13,996 bases of DNA from Anaerolineales bacterium (GCA_027044735.1 JALUBW010000115.1:1-13996), one strand, 5' to 3'. Positions 7,017-13,347 are shown, numbered from the stretch's first letter. Numbers and translations are program-made. The notes: generated by a model from the letters alone, not told the origin.

Positions 7017-7244
7017 CTACTGCTTGTCATCTTGAAGGTCAAGTCCTCCTTTGGTTGACAACTTTTCAAACAGTCTAGCAGCTTCCACCCGTGAAGAGAC
7101 ACCGAGTTTAAAATAAAGACGGCGGATGTAAGTTTTTACCGTGCCAACAGAAATTTTAAGAAGCCAGGCCATTTCCTGGTTTGTTTTGCCTGAGGACAAA
7201 AGCTCCCACACCTGTTTCTCACGGCGAGAAAAGCGTTTGCTCAT
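7017..7244 (-). CDS. Single-domain LuxR/GerE-type HTH regulator, cassette Y gene 1
   Basis: A 75-residue protein that is almost only a GerE helix-turn-helix. It has SRREKQVWELLSSGKTNQEM (6-25), a recognition-helix region ISVGTVKTYIRRLYFKLGV (31-49), and the closing SRVEAARL. There is no receiver or ligand-binding domain, so DNA binding is expected and signal input is unknown. ATG at 7244 is preceded by a purine-rich GGAGGGGAGAGGT. A longer frame to 7445 reads through attC-2 and is not real. It is clearly related to the HTH protein at 9126-9356, sharing the RLYFKLGV core and the STKGGLD tail. It heads a three-gene cassette 48 bases inside the attC-2 boundary, so it may control the cassette or itself. 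Confidence 0.88.
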   Translation of the reverse strand: MSKRFSRREKQVWELLSSGKTNQEMAWLLKISVGTVKTYIRRLYFKLGVSSRVEAARLFEKLSTKGGLDLQDDKQ

Positions 7245-7292
7245 TACCTCTCCCCTCCATACAACCTGAAAGATCCCTTCGGCTAAGGAAAA

Positions 7293-7416
7293 GCCCAACG
7301 AGCGCGTCAGCGGCACGGCGTGTTTGCCCAAAAGCATTGTTGGCGACGCCACACCGCCTTCAAACCGCCTACGTTGCCCCACGGCGCAGCCGTGTCCGCT
7401 GAACGCTGGGTTGGGC
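7293..7416 (-). other. attC recombination site 2
   Basis: 124 bp. On the minus strand: GCCCAAC (7410-7416), arm TTCAGCGGACACGGC, hairpin centre, arm GCCGTGCCGCTGACGC, and GTTGGGC (7293-7299). The extra A in the first arm gives minus-strand polarity. It follows the 7632-9356 gene group and precedes the HTH gene at 7244. The centre is of the CGTTGGGGAAA/GGCGGTTTGAAGG sub-type shared with attC-4 and attC-5. Just outside, CCAAACCCAACGC extends a local palindrome with the GGGTTGGG of the box. Confidence 0.88.
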
Positions 7417-7631
7417 CAAACCCAACGCCTAAGCGAACACACCACAAAGGCTAACTGACAAAAACTAAAAACGCTTTAATGTTGGCAATAAACTAGTAGT
7501 GAGCAGCGCGCTGCAATACACGTACCTTCAGTGAGACGTATTTTAGGGTTTACATCTAACCCCGCACACACATGGCGAGGGAACGTCCTGTTCCCTCGCC
7601 ATAAAGTTTCCACAATTCCTTTTTTCGTCAT
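7417..7631. other. Non-coding cassette tail with strong hairpin
   Basis: An AT-richer non-coding stretch between the 7632 stop and attC-2. It contains a perfect 13-bp stem ATGGCGAGGGAAC (7572-7584) with its complement at 7590-7602 around the loop GTCCT. It also holds a short palindrome GCAGCGCGCTGC (about 7503-7514). The hairpin lies 29 bases after the stop and may end or protect the transcript, but no T-run follows it on the minus strand. No gene is seen. Confidence 0.65.
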
Positions 7632-8111
7632 TTATGGGCTACTCAGAGGAATCGTTTGAGGCACATGTCCTGTACCATCACCACGGTAGCCATTGTCTTG
7701 CCACCAATGGTTAAGCCCATTATAACCTTCAAGCGTGCCCCAACACCAATCTTTAGTTTGCGCCATTGTGTCCCAGATGCTACTCACATTATAATGATAC
7801 ATCCATGGTCTGTTTTCATAACGTACATATGTATTCCAATCGATATGACCATTACACTTCACGTAAGTGGTCCACACTGTGATGTGGAACTGATCCATCT
7901 TAACCCCATTTGTGGTATTGTCGGAATATCCCGCGTCCCACCAATTATTGCCGGCACCAGGATCGTAAATTCTATTTCTCCAATGGATTGTAGTGTACCC
8001 ATGATAGGATTTAGAGCCTTGTTTGTACTTCCATCCCGCAGCGAGCGCTACAGAGACGCTCATCAACAAAAACACCATTACTACGGCTGTTGCAAGCACT
8101 TTTCGCTTCAT
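7632..8111 (-). CDS. Secreted Trp/Tyr-rich protein, cassette X gene 3
   Basis: A 159-residue protein. Residues 1-25 are a clear type I signal peptide (MKRK, hydrophobic core, ALAA). The mature part is rich in Trp, Tyr, Asn and Gly (IHWRNRIYD, NNWWDAGYSD, CWGTLEGYNGLNHWW), which suggests a compact beta-type extracellular domain. Two cysteines (86 and 123) could pair. No known family was recognised; bacteriocin-like, adhesin-like or carbohydrate-binding roles are only possibilities. The ATG at 8111 overlaps the previous stop (ATGA) and has AGGAGGT seven bases upstream, so it is translationally coupled to the 8108-9070 gene. A strong hairpin lies downstream, then attC-2. Confidence 0.82.
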   Translation of the reverse strand: MKRKVLATAVVMVFLLMSVSVALAAGWKYKQGSKSYHGYTTIHWRNRIYDPGAGNNWWDAGYSDNTTNGVKMDQFHITVWTTYVKCNGHIDWNTYVRYENRPWMYHYNVSSIWDTMAQTKDWCWGTLEGYNGLNHWWQDNGYRGDGTGHVPQTIPLSSP

Positions 8112-9070
8112 CGTTTCACCTCCTGTAATCTTTGTTGGAACCGCTGAACGATTACCTGCGAAGGCGCCTTCCGCTCCCAGCGTGTCACCACCCTTCTCGC
8201 CAAAATCTCTTTTCCATCTGCGTCTAAACGAAAATCTTCGGATCCAACTGGAAGCCCAGTGGCAAAATCGTAGTACAACCGATATCCACTCCCAAACAAC
8301 TTCAAGGCGCTCCCACCTTTCCCTACCGTAAAGGGGCTCTCATACTGCTCTTGCTTCGTGAAAACATACACTTTTTTTCCCTGCCAACGCCCCACTTGTA
8401 TCCCACCACAAGCATCAAGCGTCCCTCTTAATATCATATCCAGGGCCTTCGGATAGAGCCTTACCATCGGCGGCTCATCCAGTGGTGTGACTATACCCAA
8501 CGAAAGATCATAAGAGGCATCACTCGTTTCATAAGCCCAATACGTCAAATCAGGGTCGTTTGTTTTTGAAATGGAATACATCTTCGTCACAAGGGCACCT
8601 TTTGTGGGAGAATAATCCCCCCACAAAAACCACACTTCACCCACCTGATGGGTGGGTACCGGACGCCCATCGGCAAGCCTTTTGCCAGCCACAAGGAAAT
8701 AGTCTTCCTCAGTGTAGTTATATACCCATCCCGGCACCAAAACCCGTTTTTCAGCCGCCAAAACCTTTTTCCTAAACTCCGCCAATAAAGATCTGCCAAA
8801 CACACATGTCTTCGTGGACGGCTTAACCTCTGGAGAAAGCATCCCCACAGATGGATTAGCCTTTGCAATGGCTTCACCAGTGCCGACCGGCCCTTCCGTC
8901 TGGCCACTCGTTGCCACATCACCGCCGCGGCCGTGCCCGCTCACGGTGGTCCTTCCGATTAACAAATCCTTCAAAGTCATTGGTTTTGCGTGTACCGCCC
9001 CACTTAGCAAAAAGATGGCCACCAAGCCCAATAGAGCGGCCCCGCTCCACAAGATTTTGTACCGACGCAT
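8108..9070 (-). CDS. Exported LolA-like protein, cassette X gene 2
   Basis: A 320-residue protein with a signal peptide at residues 1-28 (MRRYK, hydrophobic core, cleavage near VHA). A Gly/Thr/Ser-rich linker follows. The C-terminal half has GRWQGKKVYVFTKQEQ (227-242) and then YRLYYDFATG (263-272) followed by a strand pair and a basic Gln-rich tail. The YxLxxDxxTG turn after a curved sheet is typical of LolA/RseB-like folds, which bind acyl chains or sense envelope signals; assignment to that fold is tentative. The ATG at 9070 is chosen over 9085 because GGAGG lies six bases before it. It lies 55 bases after the HTH gene and overlaps the next gene by four bases. A similar YHLWIDAETG element occurs in the 11809-12495 protein. 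Confidence 0.78.
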   Translation of the reverse strand: MRRYKILWSGAALLGLVAIFLLSGAVHAKPMTLKDLLIGRTTVSGHGRGGDVATSGQTEGPVGTGEAIAKANPSVGMLSPEVKPSTKTCVFGRSLLAEFRKKVLAAEKRVLVPGWVYNYTEEDYFLVAGKRLADGRPVPTHQVGEVWFLWGDYSPTKGALVTKMYSISKTNDPDLTYWAYETSDASYDLSLGIVTPLDEPPMVRLYPKALDMILRGTLDACGGIQVGRWQGKKVYVFTKQEQYESPFTVGKGGSALKLFGSGYRLYYDFATGLPVGSEDFRLDADGKEILARRVVTRWERKAPSQVIVQRFQQRLQEVKR

Positions 9071-9125
9071 AAGGCACCTCCTCAACAGACTCGATTGTAA
9101 AAATCAACTCGGAGTTTTTATTATG

Positions 9126-9356
9126 CTATTCCGTTTGCATGCCGCAGTCAAGTCCCCCTTTAGTTGACAACTCACCATACAACCTACTAGCTTCCGCTCG
9201 AGATAAAACCCCCAGCTTAAAATACAGCCGCCGTGTGTAAGTCTTTACCGAGCTTACAGAAATATGTGACTCAAATGCTATCTCTTTATTTGTTTTACCC
9301 TGTGCCAAAAGAAACCAAACTTCTTTTTCCCGCTTAGAAAGTCTTCTCCTTGCCAC
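9126..9356 (-). CDS. Single-domain LuxR/GerE-type HTH regulator, cassette X gene 1
   Basis: A 76-residue GerE-type HTH protein: LSKREKEVWFLLAQGKTNKE (6-25), recognition region ISVSSVKTYTRRLYFKLGV (32-50), then SRAEASRL and the tail STKGGLD. The start is GTG at 9356, fixed by TAAGGAGG six bases upstream. The frame extending to 9464 runs through attC-3 and is an artefact. Only 17 bases separate the start from the attC-3 boundary, so there is no room for a cassette promoter and expression must come from upstream. It is a paralogue of the 7017-7244 protein although the two downstream genes differ, which suggests a conserved control module with exchangeable exported cargo. Confidence 0.87.
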   Translation of the reverse strand: MARRRLSKREKEVWFLLAQGKTNKEIAFESHISVSSVKTYTRRLYFKLGVLSRAEASRLYGELSTKGGLDCGMQTE

Positions 9357-9373
9357 CCCAGGCCTCCTTAGCC

Positions 9374-9498
9374 GCCCAACGTGGGCGTCAGCGGCACGGC
9401 GGCGCCGTCCAACCACCACGGCAGGCAAAACACTTTTGCCCGACCAGCCCCACGGCTCGCCCACGGCAAAGCCGCGTCCGCCGAACGCGGGTTTAGGC
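9374..9498 (-). other. attC recombination site 3
   Basis: 125 bp. On the minus strand it begins GCCTAAAC (9491-9498, one A more than usual), then TTCGGCGGACGCGGC, a hairpin centre with GCCGTGGTGGTTGGACGGC, the arm GCCGTGCCGCTGACGC and GTTGGGC (9374-9380). The stop codon TAA of the DUF5694 gene lies inside the first box. The centre is of the same sub-type as attC-1. Confidence 0.87.
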
Positions 9499-10560
9499 AG
9501 TGTTCTGGGGCGATTCTATCAAGTCACCTAAATCCACTATCTCAATATCCACAAGACTCCGAAGATAAGCGTCCAAGAAAGGCTTATGCGATGCTCCTAC
9601 GATGACCAACATGCGTCCCCCGGGTTTTAACGCCGTCACCTTTCGGATATTCGCCGCCATATGCAGATTCCGCACTTCCCACATAGCCACTCGCGCCCGA
9701 TCCAGACCAGAGGCAAACCTCGTCCGGAAGAATACAAGCCACTGTGCCATAGACCTTCGGAGAGATCCTTCTGCGTTCAACTTTTGGTAAAAAGGCAAAA
9801 GGTTGCCCTGTCTCACATGATACACCAATTGTTCTTCCTCTATCTTGACTTCCTCCTGCAATTGCTTAAGAAAAGTTTGACACACATCGCTGGCCTCAAA
9901 CTCCTCCAGAAACACTTGCAATTGGCTCGGATCCGGTAAGTCTCCTTCAATGCCATCGTCAATGGAGTAGATTCGCTGGTGTCCCAACCGTTTAGCCAAA
10001 ACGACCCCAATCGACACGGCTTCATTCTGTGCCAACAAGCCGTGTTCCAGGGCTGCACGAATCTCCTCAGGCACGTCACGATATGTTTCCCGAAACGCCC
10101 TCGGAAGATAACTCCATTGTAAAAGCGCTGAATACCAGTCATAAGAGGCAAGTAAATGGGCTACCACTTCGCCTCTTTGCTTCAGGTCCTGCTCTAATCG
10201 TTGCTTCAGCAATCCAAGCGCTCTCTCTTGTGCCTCTTTCCACGAAAGCCTCAATCTGTCCTGCATCTGATGAGCAAATTTCACAAAAGGCAATAAGTTT
10301 TCTGTATCCTCTCGTCCTTGTGTATGGACCATCCAGGCAATGGTCTCAGGGGGATAACTTTCAATCCCTACAAAATCAGGCTGAAAGCTTGCGAGCGTGT
10401 CAAGTAAAGGAATAAGAGCCCGGTCAGCAAATTCTTGTATTTCCATCTGCACCACGTCACGTGAGCCGCCCAAATGTACGGTCCCTAATACAAGAACTTG
10501 GGTCTTCTCCTTTGGAGAAAGAAGGGCCTCAAAAGGCGCACAAGGCGAGATAATATCCAT
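9493..10560 (-). CDS. DUF5694/TraB-like protein
   Basis: A 355-residue soluble protein of the TraB/GumN-like group, closest in pattern to DUF5694. It has VLVLGTVHLGG (22-32, with H29), PDFVGIESYP (61-70, with E67), a long helical middle, WEVRNLHMAANI (294-305) and MLVIVGASHKPFL (317-329, with H325). These GTxH, IE, RN and GxxH motifs are the conserved polar positions of the superfamily; hydrolase or protease-like activity has been proposed for relatives, but the role of DUF5694 is unknown. No signal peptide is seen. The ATG at 10560 follows GGAGGAGGT. Its stop lies in the first box of attC-3. Its start immediately follows a half attC, so it was joined to the upstream nucleotidyltransferase gene by loss of a cassette boundary. 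Confidence 0.8.
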   Translation of the reverse strand: MDIISPCAPFEALLSPKEKTQVLVLGTVHLGGSRDVVQMEIQEFADRALIPLLDTLASFQPDFVGIESYPPETIAWMVHTQGREDTENLLPFVKFAHQMQDRLRLSWKEAQERALGLLKQRLEQDLKQRGEVVAHLLASYDWYSALLQWSYLPRAFRETYRDVPEEIRAALEHGLLAQNEAVSIGVVLAKRLGHQRIYSIDDGIEGDLPDPSQLQVFLEEFEASDVCQTFLKQLQEEVKIEEEQLVYHVRQGNLLPFYQKLNAEGSLRRSMAQWLVFFRTRFASGLDRARVAMWEVRNLHMAANIRKVTALKPGGRMLVIVGASHKPFLDAYLRSLVDIEIVDLGDLIESPQNTA

Positions 10561-10570
10561 ACCTCCTCCA

Positions 10571-10647
10571 TTGGCAACGCTACTCTGCCTTCAAACCGCC
10601 AACTTTGCCCCACGGCGAAGCCGTGTCCGCTGAACGCGGGGTTAGCC
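10571..10647 (-). other. Truncated attC (site 4, half site)
   Basis: 77 bp. It has the minus-strand first half of an attC: GGCTAAC (10641-10647), TTCAGCGGACACGGC, and the hairpin centre GGCGGTTTGAAGGC up to GTTGCCAA. The second inner arm and GTTRRRY box found in attC-5 are missing and are replaced by the ribosome site of the DUF5694 gene. It cannot recombine as a normal attC. The stop codon of the upstream gene lies inside its first box. Confidence 0.82.
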
Positions 10648-11307
10648 ACCTCGCCCTTTCTTGAATCGTCTTACCCTATCTCTTATTTCCGCCACAATAT
10701 CCCGTAGCGATGCTCTGTCGCCTTCTCCCACATACTCACCAACAACTTCCAACAACCCCTCCGTATCTGGCTCATACTTATACACCAGTGCCGCAATATC
10801 ATTCTCATACAAACTCACCCGCCCAAAGTCTCCTTGCCTATACAACGACGGCAGCGCATACATCTTGAGTAGCAACAATCCTTCCACCGTTCCCAAACTC
10901 ACCTCTTGCCCCAAGAATTGCACACGGGTAGTGTACTCCTCTTGCACCCGCCGGAACAAGGGGTTGTTAGTCAGCAAAAAATCAACTCGCACTCCCTCAA
11001 ACTCCCCCCGTGCAAAGTAAACATCCCGCTCTATAATTTCAACCTCGGCCAATTTATCCAAATCTTTCACAGCCAACACCAAGTCCAAATCTTGTGTGTT
11101 GCGTCCTTCTACATAATAAAGCAATGCTATACCCCCGACCAAAACATAATTTATTTCACGCGCCTCTAACAACGCGAACAAGTGTTTAACCGCCTCCACG
11201 GGTGAATGCCCCACAGCAAAATTCATCGCCTCGTTTCTCCAATTCCGAGGATTAAAAAGAATAGCATTTTGAACAACATAACCAATGTCTTCAAGTGTTT
11301 TCAACAT
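10642..11307 (-). CDS. AbiEii-like nucleotidyltransferase (toxin-type)
   Basis: A 221-residue protein of the minimal/AbiEii-like nucleotidyltransferase superfamily: YVLVGGIALLYYVEGRNTQD (54-73) with G58-G59 and metal residues D73 and D75, VRVDFLL with D109, and the LLLLKMYAL segment with K148. Such proteins often act as toxins of type IV or MenT-type toxin-antitoxin pairs by adding nucleotides to tRNA or proteins, but many are uncharacterised. No antitoxin gene is next to it, so a toxin role is only possible. The ATG at 11307 has GAGG eight bases upstream, and a good promoter precedes it. The stop lies in the half attC. Integron cassettes commonly carry such modules. Confidence 0.82.
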   Translation of the reverse strand: MLKTLEDIGYVVQNAILFNPRNWRNEAMNFAVGHSPVEAVKHLFALLEAREINYVLVGGIALLYYVEGRNTQDLDLVLAVKDLDKLAEVEIIERDVYFARGEFEGVRVDFLLTNNPLFRRVQEEYTTRVQFLGQEVSLGTVEGLLLLKMYALPSLYRQGDFGRVSLYENDIAALVYKYEPDTEGLLEVVGEYVGEGDRASLRDIVAEIRDRVRRFKKGRGG

Positions 11308-11324
11308 TGCTCAACCTCTTCCCC

Positions 11325-11354
11325 AGTGTAGCACAAAAAGCGCCTTTTTGGCAA
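11325..11354 (-). promoter_or_regulatory. Predicted cassette promoter for the nucleotidyltransferase
   Basis: Minus strand: -35 TTGCCA (11349-11354), 18-base spacer, -10 TACACT (11325-11330) with an extended TG one base upstream. The -10 box is 17 bases before the ATG, leaving a leader of roughly 10 bases with a GAGG. It lies between the attC-5 boundary and the start, so the cassette carries its own promoter. Confidence 0.6.
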
Positions 11355-11361
11355 AATAAGT

Positions 11362-11485
11362 GGCTAACGATCGCTCCAGCGGCACGGCGTGTTTCCCCAA
11401 AAGCATCGTTGGCGACGTTACCTCGCCTTCAAACCGCCAACGTTGCCCCACGGCGTAGCCGTATCCGCTGCACGCCGGGTTGGGC
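11362..11485 (-). other. attC recombination site 5
   Basis: 124 bp. Minus strand: GCCCAAC (11479-11485), arm GTGCAGCGGATACGGC, hairpin centre, arm GCCGTGCCGCTGGAGC, then GTTAGCC (11362-11368). The extra A in the first arm fits minus-strand polarity. It directly follows the promoter-bearing module copy B (11486-11785). The final box GTTAGCC departs by one base from GTTRRRY. Confidence 0.86.
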
Positions 11486-11785
11486 GCAGCCCGACCGCCC
11501 GCAGCCACGGCCAAAAAAGACCGTGCGGCCAAAAATCAGAGAAAGCCCACCACCGCCCAGCCACCGGAACGCGTTACCTGCCGACCGCCGCGCGTGGTGG
11601 GGGAACGAGCGCCCTGCCTTTGCGCTGCTTCCAGTTTAGCATCTGGCCTGCCTTTGCGCAAGACCCTTTGGCCGCGCCGGCAGGGGAACCCCCGCGAGCG
11701 CCCCCGACCATCGCGTCGCCACGGTCAGGCCGCAGCGCCTCCCACGGGCGCAGCCTTCGCGGCCAGACGTCGCAGACGACGTCCA
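11486..11785 (-). repeat. Promoter-bearing GC-rich module, copy B
   Basis: About 300 bases closely matching 4970-5267 and 13472-13769, from GCAGCCCGACC next to attC-5 to GACGTC near 11782. Beyond that the match stops and the end of the 11809-12495 gene follows. Open frames on either strand are low-complexity and do not look coded. It occupies the tail of cassette Z, between cargo and attC. Confidence 0.85.
11633..11661 (-). promoter_or_regulatory. Predicted promoter in module copy B, facing attC-5
   Basis: Minus strand: TTGCGC (11656-11661), 17-base spacer, extended TG and TAAACT (11633-11638). The boxes match copies A and C although spacer bases differ. Transcription would run through attC-5 into the nucleotidyltransferase cassette unless it stops at the T-run at 11513-11518. 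Confidence 0.55.
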
Positions 11786-11808
11786 GTAGACACGTGTCTA
11801 AGCCTCTC

Positions 11809-12495
11809 TCAAGATTTGCTCTCTGCTCCGCGGTTAAGGATGGTGATGCCGGCGGGAAAAACATTTTCAGAAAAATCAATTTCTAAGTTTTTCACCTCTG
11901 CCACTGCTATCGTTGTTTTATGCACTTCGGCAGTATACTGCAACAATATCCCGGTCTCTGCATCAATCCATAAATGGTATTTATCGGCACCACCCCAAAA
12001 CCACTCATCAAAACAGCAAACGTAATCTATTCCCTCACCGGCATTTTGCGCTTCTACGTGGAATACAGTTCTTCCCAGTTTAACCGCTATACTTCTCCAT
12101 GCTATTTGATGACTAACAAGGAGACATCTCGGTCTCAACAAGGTATGTCTTGCAATCCAATTCGCGATCCGCGATTTTTCGGGCCTAAGATAAGCCTTCG
12201 GGTTATTTGTCTCGTTTAACAAGTATTCCAACGTTCTTCCGTCATCGAGAACAAGAACGCCTCTCTCTCGGTCGCCAACTTCCTCACGATAGACGCGAGA
12301 TTTTTCAAACCAAACTTCCCACTGGATCGCCTCCCATTTAGATCTTTCCCATTCCTGCCCTCGGCTAAGACTCTTCCCGCTTATCAACATATCCATTGCG
12401 GCTTCATTATAACGGTACTCCCATACGATGTGCAGTCGTTTTGTGCGAGGAGCCACGTACAACATATAAATGGCTTTTTGCACCTCTCTTTCCAT
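11809..12495 (-). CDS. LolA-like domain protein without signal peptide, cassette Z gene 2
   Basis: A 228-residue protein. The C-terminal half has GRTVFHVEA (141-149), a Cys-Cys/Trp-rich strand (YVCCFDEWFWGG) and YHLWIDAETGILLQYTAEV (173-191), then a strand ending in FSENVFPAG. The curved-sheet plus YxLWxDxxTG pattern recalls LolA/RseB-like lipoprotein-sorting domains; this is a tentative fold call. Unlike the 8108-9070 protein it has no signal peptide, which is odd for that fold, so an N-terminal loss or a wrong start is possible. The ATG at 12495 has GGAG eight bases upstream. It follows the secreted 12637-13200 gene after a terminator-like hairpin. The stop is 23 bases from module copy B. 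Confidence 0.68.
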   Translation of the reverse strand: MEREVQKAIYMLYVAPRTKRLHIVWEYRYNEAAMDMLISGKSLSRGQEWERSKWEAIQWEVWFEKSRVYREEVGDRERGVLVLDDGRTLEYLLNETNNPKAYLRPEKSRIANWIARHTLLRPRCLLVSHQIAWRSIAVKLGRTVFHVEAQNAGEGIDYVCCFDEWFWGGADKYHLWIDAETGILLQYTAEVHKTTIAVAEVKNLEIDFSENVFPAGITILNRGAESKS

Positions 12496-12511
12496 GCTAT
12501 GCTCTCCTTGG

Positions 12512-12562
12512 AAAAACGTGGAGCCTAATCAGCCGCTGGAAATTCCAGTGGCTGAGTGCTCC
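12512..12562 (-). terminator. Terminator-like hairpin between the cassette Z genes
   Basis: CAGCCGCTGG (12530-12539) pairs with CCAGTGGCTG (12545-12554), with one G-T pair. An outer GGAGC/GCTCC pair (12520-12524 and 12558-12562) lengthens the stem. On the minus strand it is followed by ACGTTTTT (12512-12519). It would terminate or attenuate transcription just before the ribosome site of the 12495 gene. Confidence 0.5.
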
Positions 12563-12636
12563 AAGCTTACCCTCTACTCTCTAAGGGCATTGTAAACTCC
12601 GAGGGTGAGACAGCATTAAATAGGCATAAGACCCTC

Positions 12637-13200
12637 CTACAACACCCCAATGTAAAGATATTCCAAAATAACGACGGGGTGACACGCTGTGGCCGCCGAT
12701 GCTTTGACCTTCCCAGGAGCACTTCCTCCTTTGTAGCCAGTGCTTTGCAATTTCCTGTCACGGAACAGAGCAACAAACACGTGCATGGAGCCAGAGGTGT
12801 TACACCTCGACCAAGCCACAATATTGACGCGACCTGGCCGATGATGCGAATGATGCGGGTCATCAATTTTGTGAGTACATTCACCACAATGCGCTGCAAA
12901 AGCCCTATTGTTGGCTACAGCTATCAACTTTATCTCACCTTTTTCAGAAAACCGTATTAGGTATGGTGTCTGTGGCTTAATAACAACATTGTGAAGAAGT
13001 ACTTGCCCATTCTCTGTTATCTGCAATTGTTCGAGAAGAAGTTGGGAGAGTACATCTTCAGGATTATTGAGAGTTTGAGGATAACTCATCTCAGGCCCCG
13101 CTAGCGTGGGGCTGCCCTCAGCAAAGACTGGCGCTGCAAAGGTTAAAAGCAACACCACCATTAACAATAGATGTGGGAGACGATGGAAAGACCGTTTCAC
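12637..13200 (-). CDS. Secreted Cys/His-containing protein, cassette Z gene 1
   Basis: A 187-residue protein with a signal peptide (residues 1-27; basic start, Leu/Val-rich core, cleavage near VFA). The middle has NGQVLLHNVVIKP and then a metal-site-like cluster HCGECTHKIDDPHHSHH (104-120) with a CxxC pair and five histidines. The C-terminal half (VNIVAWSRCN, VFVALFRDRKL, KVKASAATAC) looks like a small beta domain with cysteines 133 and 173 that could pair, a pattern seen in small exported proteins. No named family was recognised. The GTG at 13200 is fixed by GGAGG six bases upstream. It is the first gene of its cassette, after a head region shared with the non-coding module. Confidence 0.77.
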   Translation of the reverse strand: MKRSFHRLPHLLLMVVLLLTFAAPVFAEGSPTLAGPEMSYPQTLNNPEDVLSQLLLEQLQITENGQVLLHNVVIKPQTPYLIRFSEKGEIKLIAVANNRAFAAHCGECTHKIDDPHHSHHRPGRVNIVAWSRCNTSGSMHVFVALFRDRKLQSTGYKGGSAPGKVKASAATACHPVVILEYLYIGVL

Positions 13201-13217
13201 AATACACCTCCGTTATC

Positions 13218-13247
13218 AGTATAGGGGTTTGCGAAAGTGTTGGTTCA
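13218..13247 (-). promoter_or_regulatory. Possible promoter for cassette Z
   Basis: Minus strand: -10 TATACT (13218-13223), 17 bases before the GTG start. The -35 region is poor; TGAACC at 13242-13247 with an 18-base spacer is the best candidate. The short leader would hold the GGAGG site. It resembles the leader layout of the 11307 gene, but the weak -35 keeps confidence low. Confidence 0.4.
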
Positions 13248-13267
13248 CTCTTGCGTCGATATACCAC

Positions 13268-13347
13268 AACCACTGCCCCTCGCGACTTTTCGCCCCAGCG
13301 CAGCCTGACCTCGCCCACGCTGCCCCTTCGCTTTTCCCGACCAATGC
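13268..13347 (-). repeat. Cassette-head module shared with the non-coding cassette
   Basis: About 80 bases right after attC-6 on the minus strand. They match 5454-5533, the head of the terminal non-coding cassette after attC-1: both run from AACCACTGCCCCTCGC to AATGCGCCCAAC with scattered differences. Non-coding. In cassette Z the cargo genes begin where the shared head stops. Confidence 0.8.

Noticed and set aside
7245..7445. Longer reading of the LuxR-type gene giving a 142-residue protein
   Set aside because: The added part is a translation of attC-2; the ATG at 7244 has a ribosome site and the family domain starts there. The same holds for the 9357-9464 extension through attC-3.
7417..7560. 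Additional GTTRRRY-like words (GTTGGGT, GTTAGAT) that might mark another attC
   Set aside because: The 7-base degenerate word is common by chance, and no matching inner arms or opposite box at attC distance were found.
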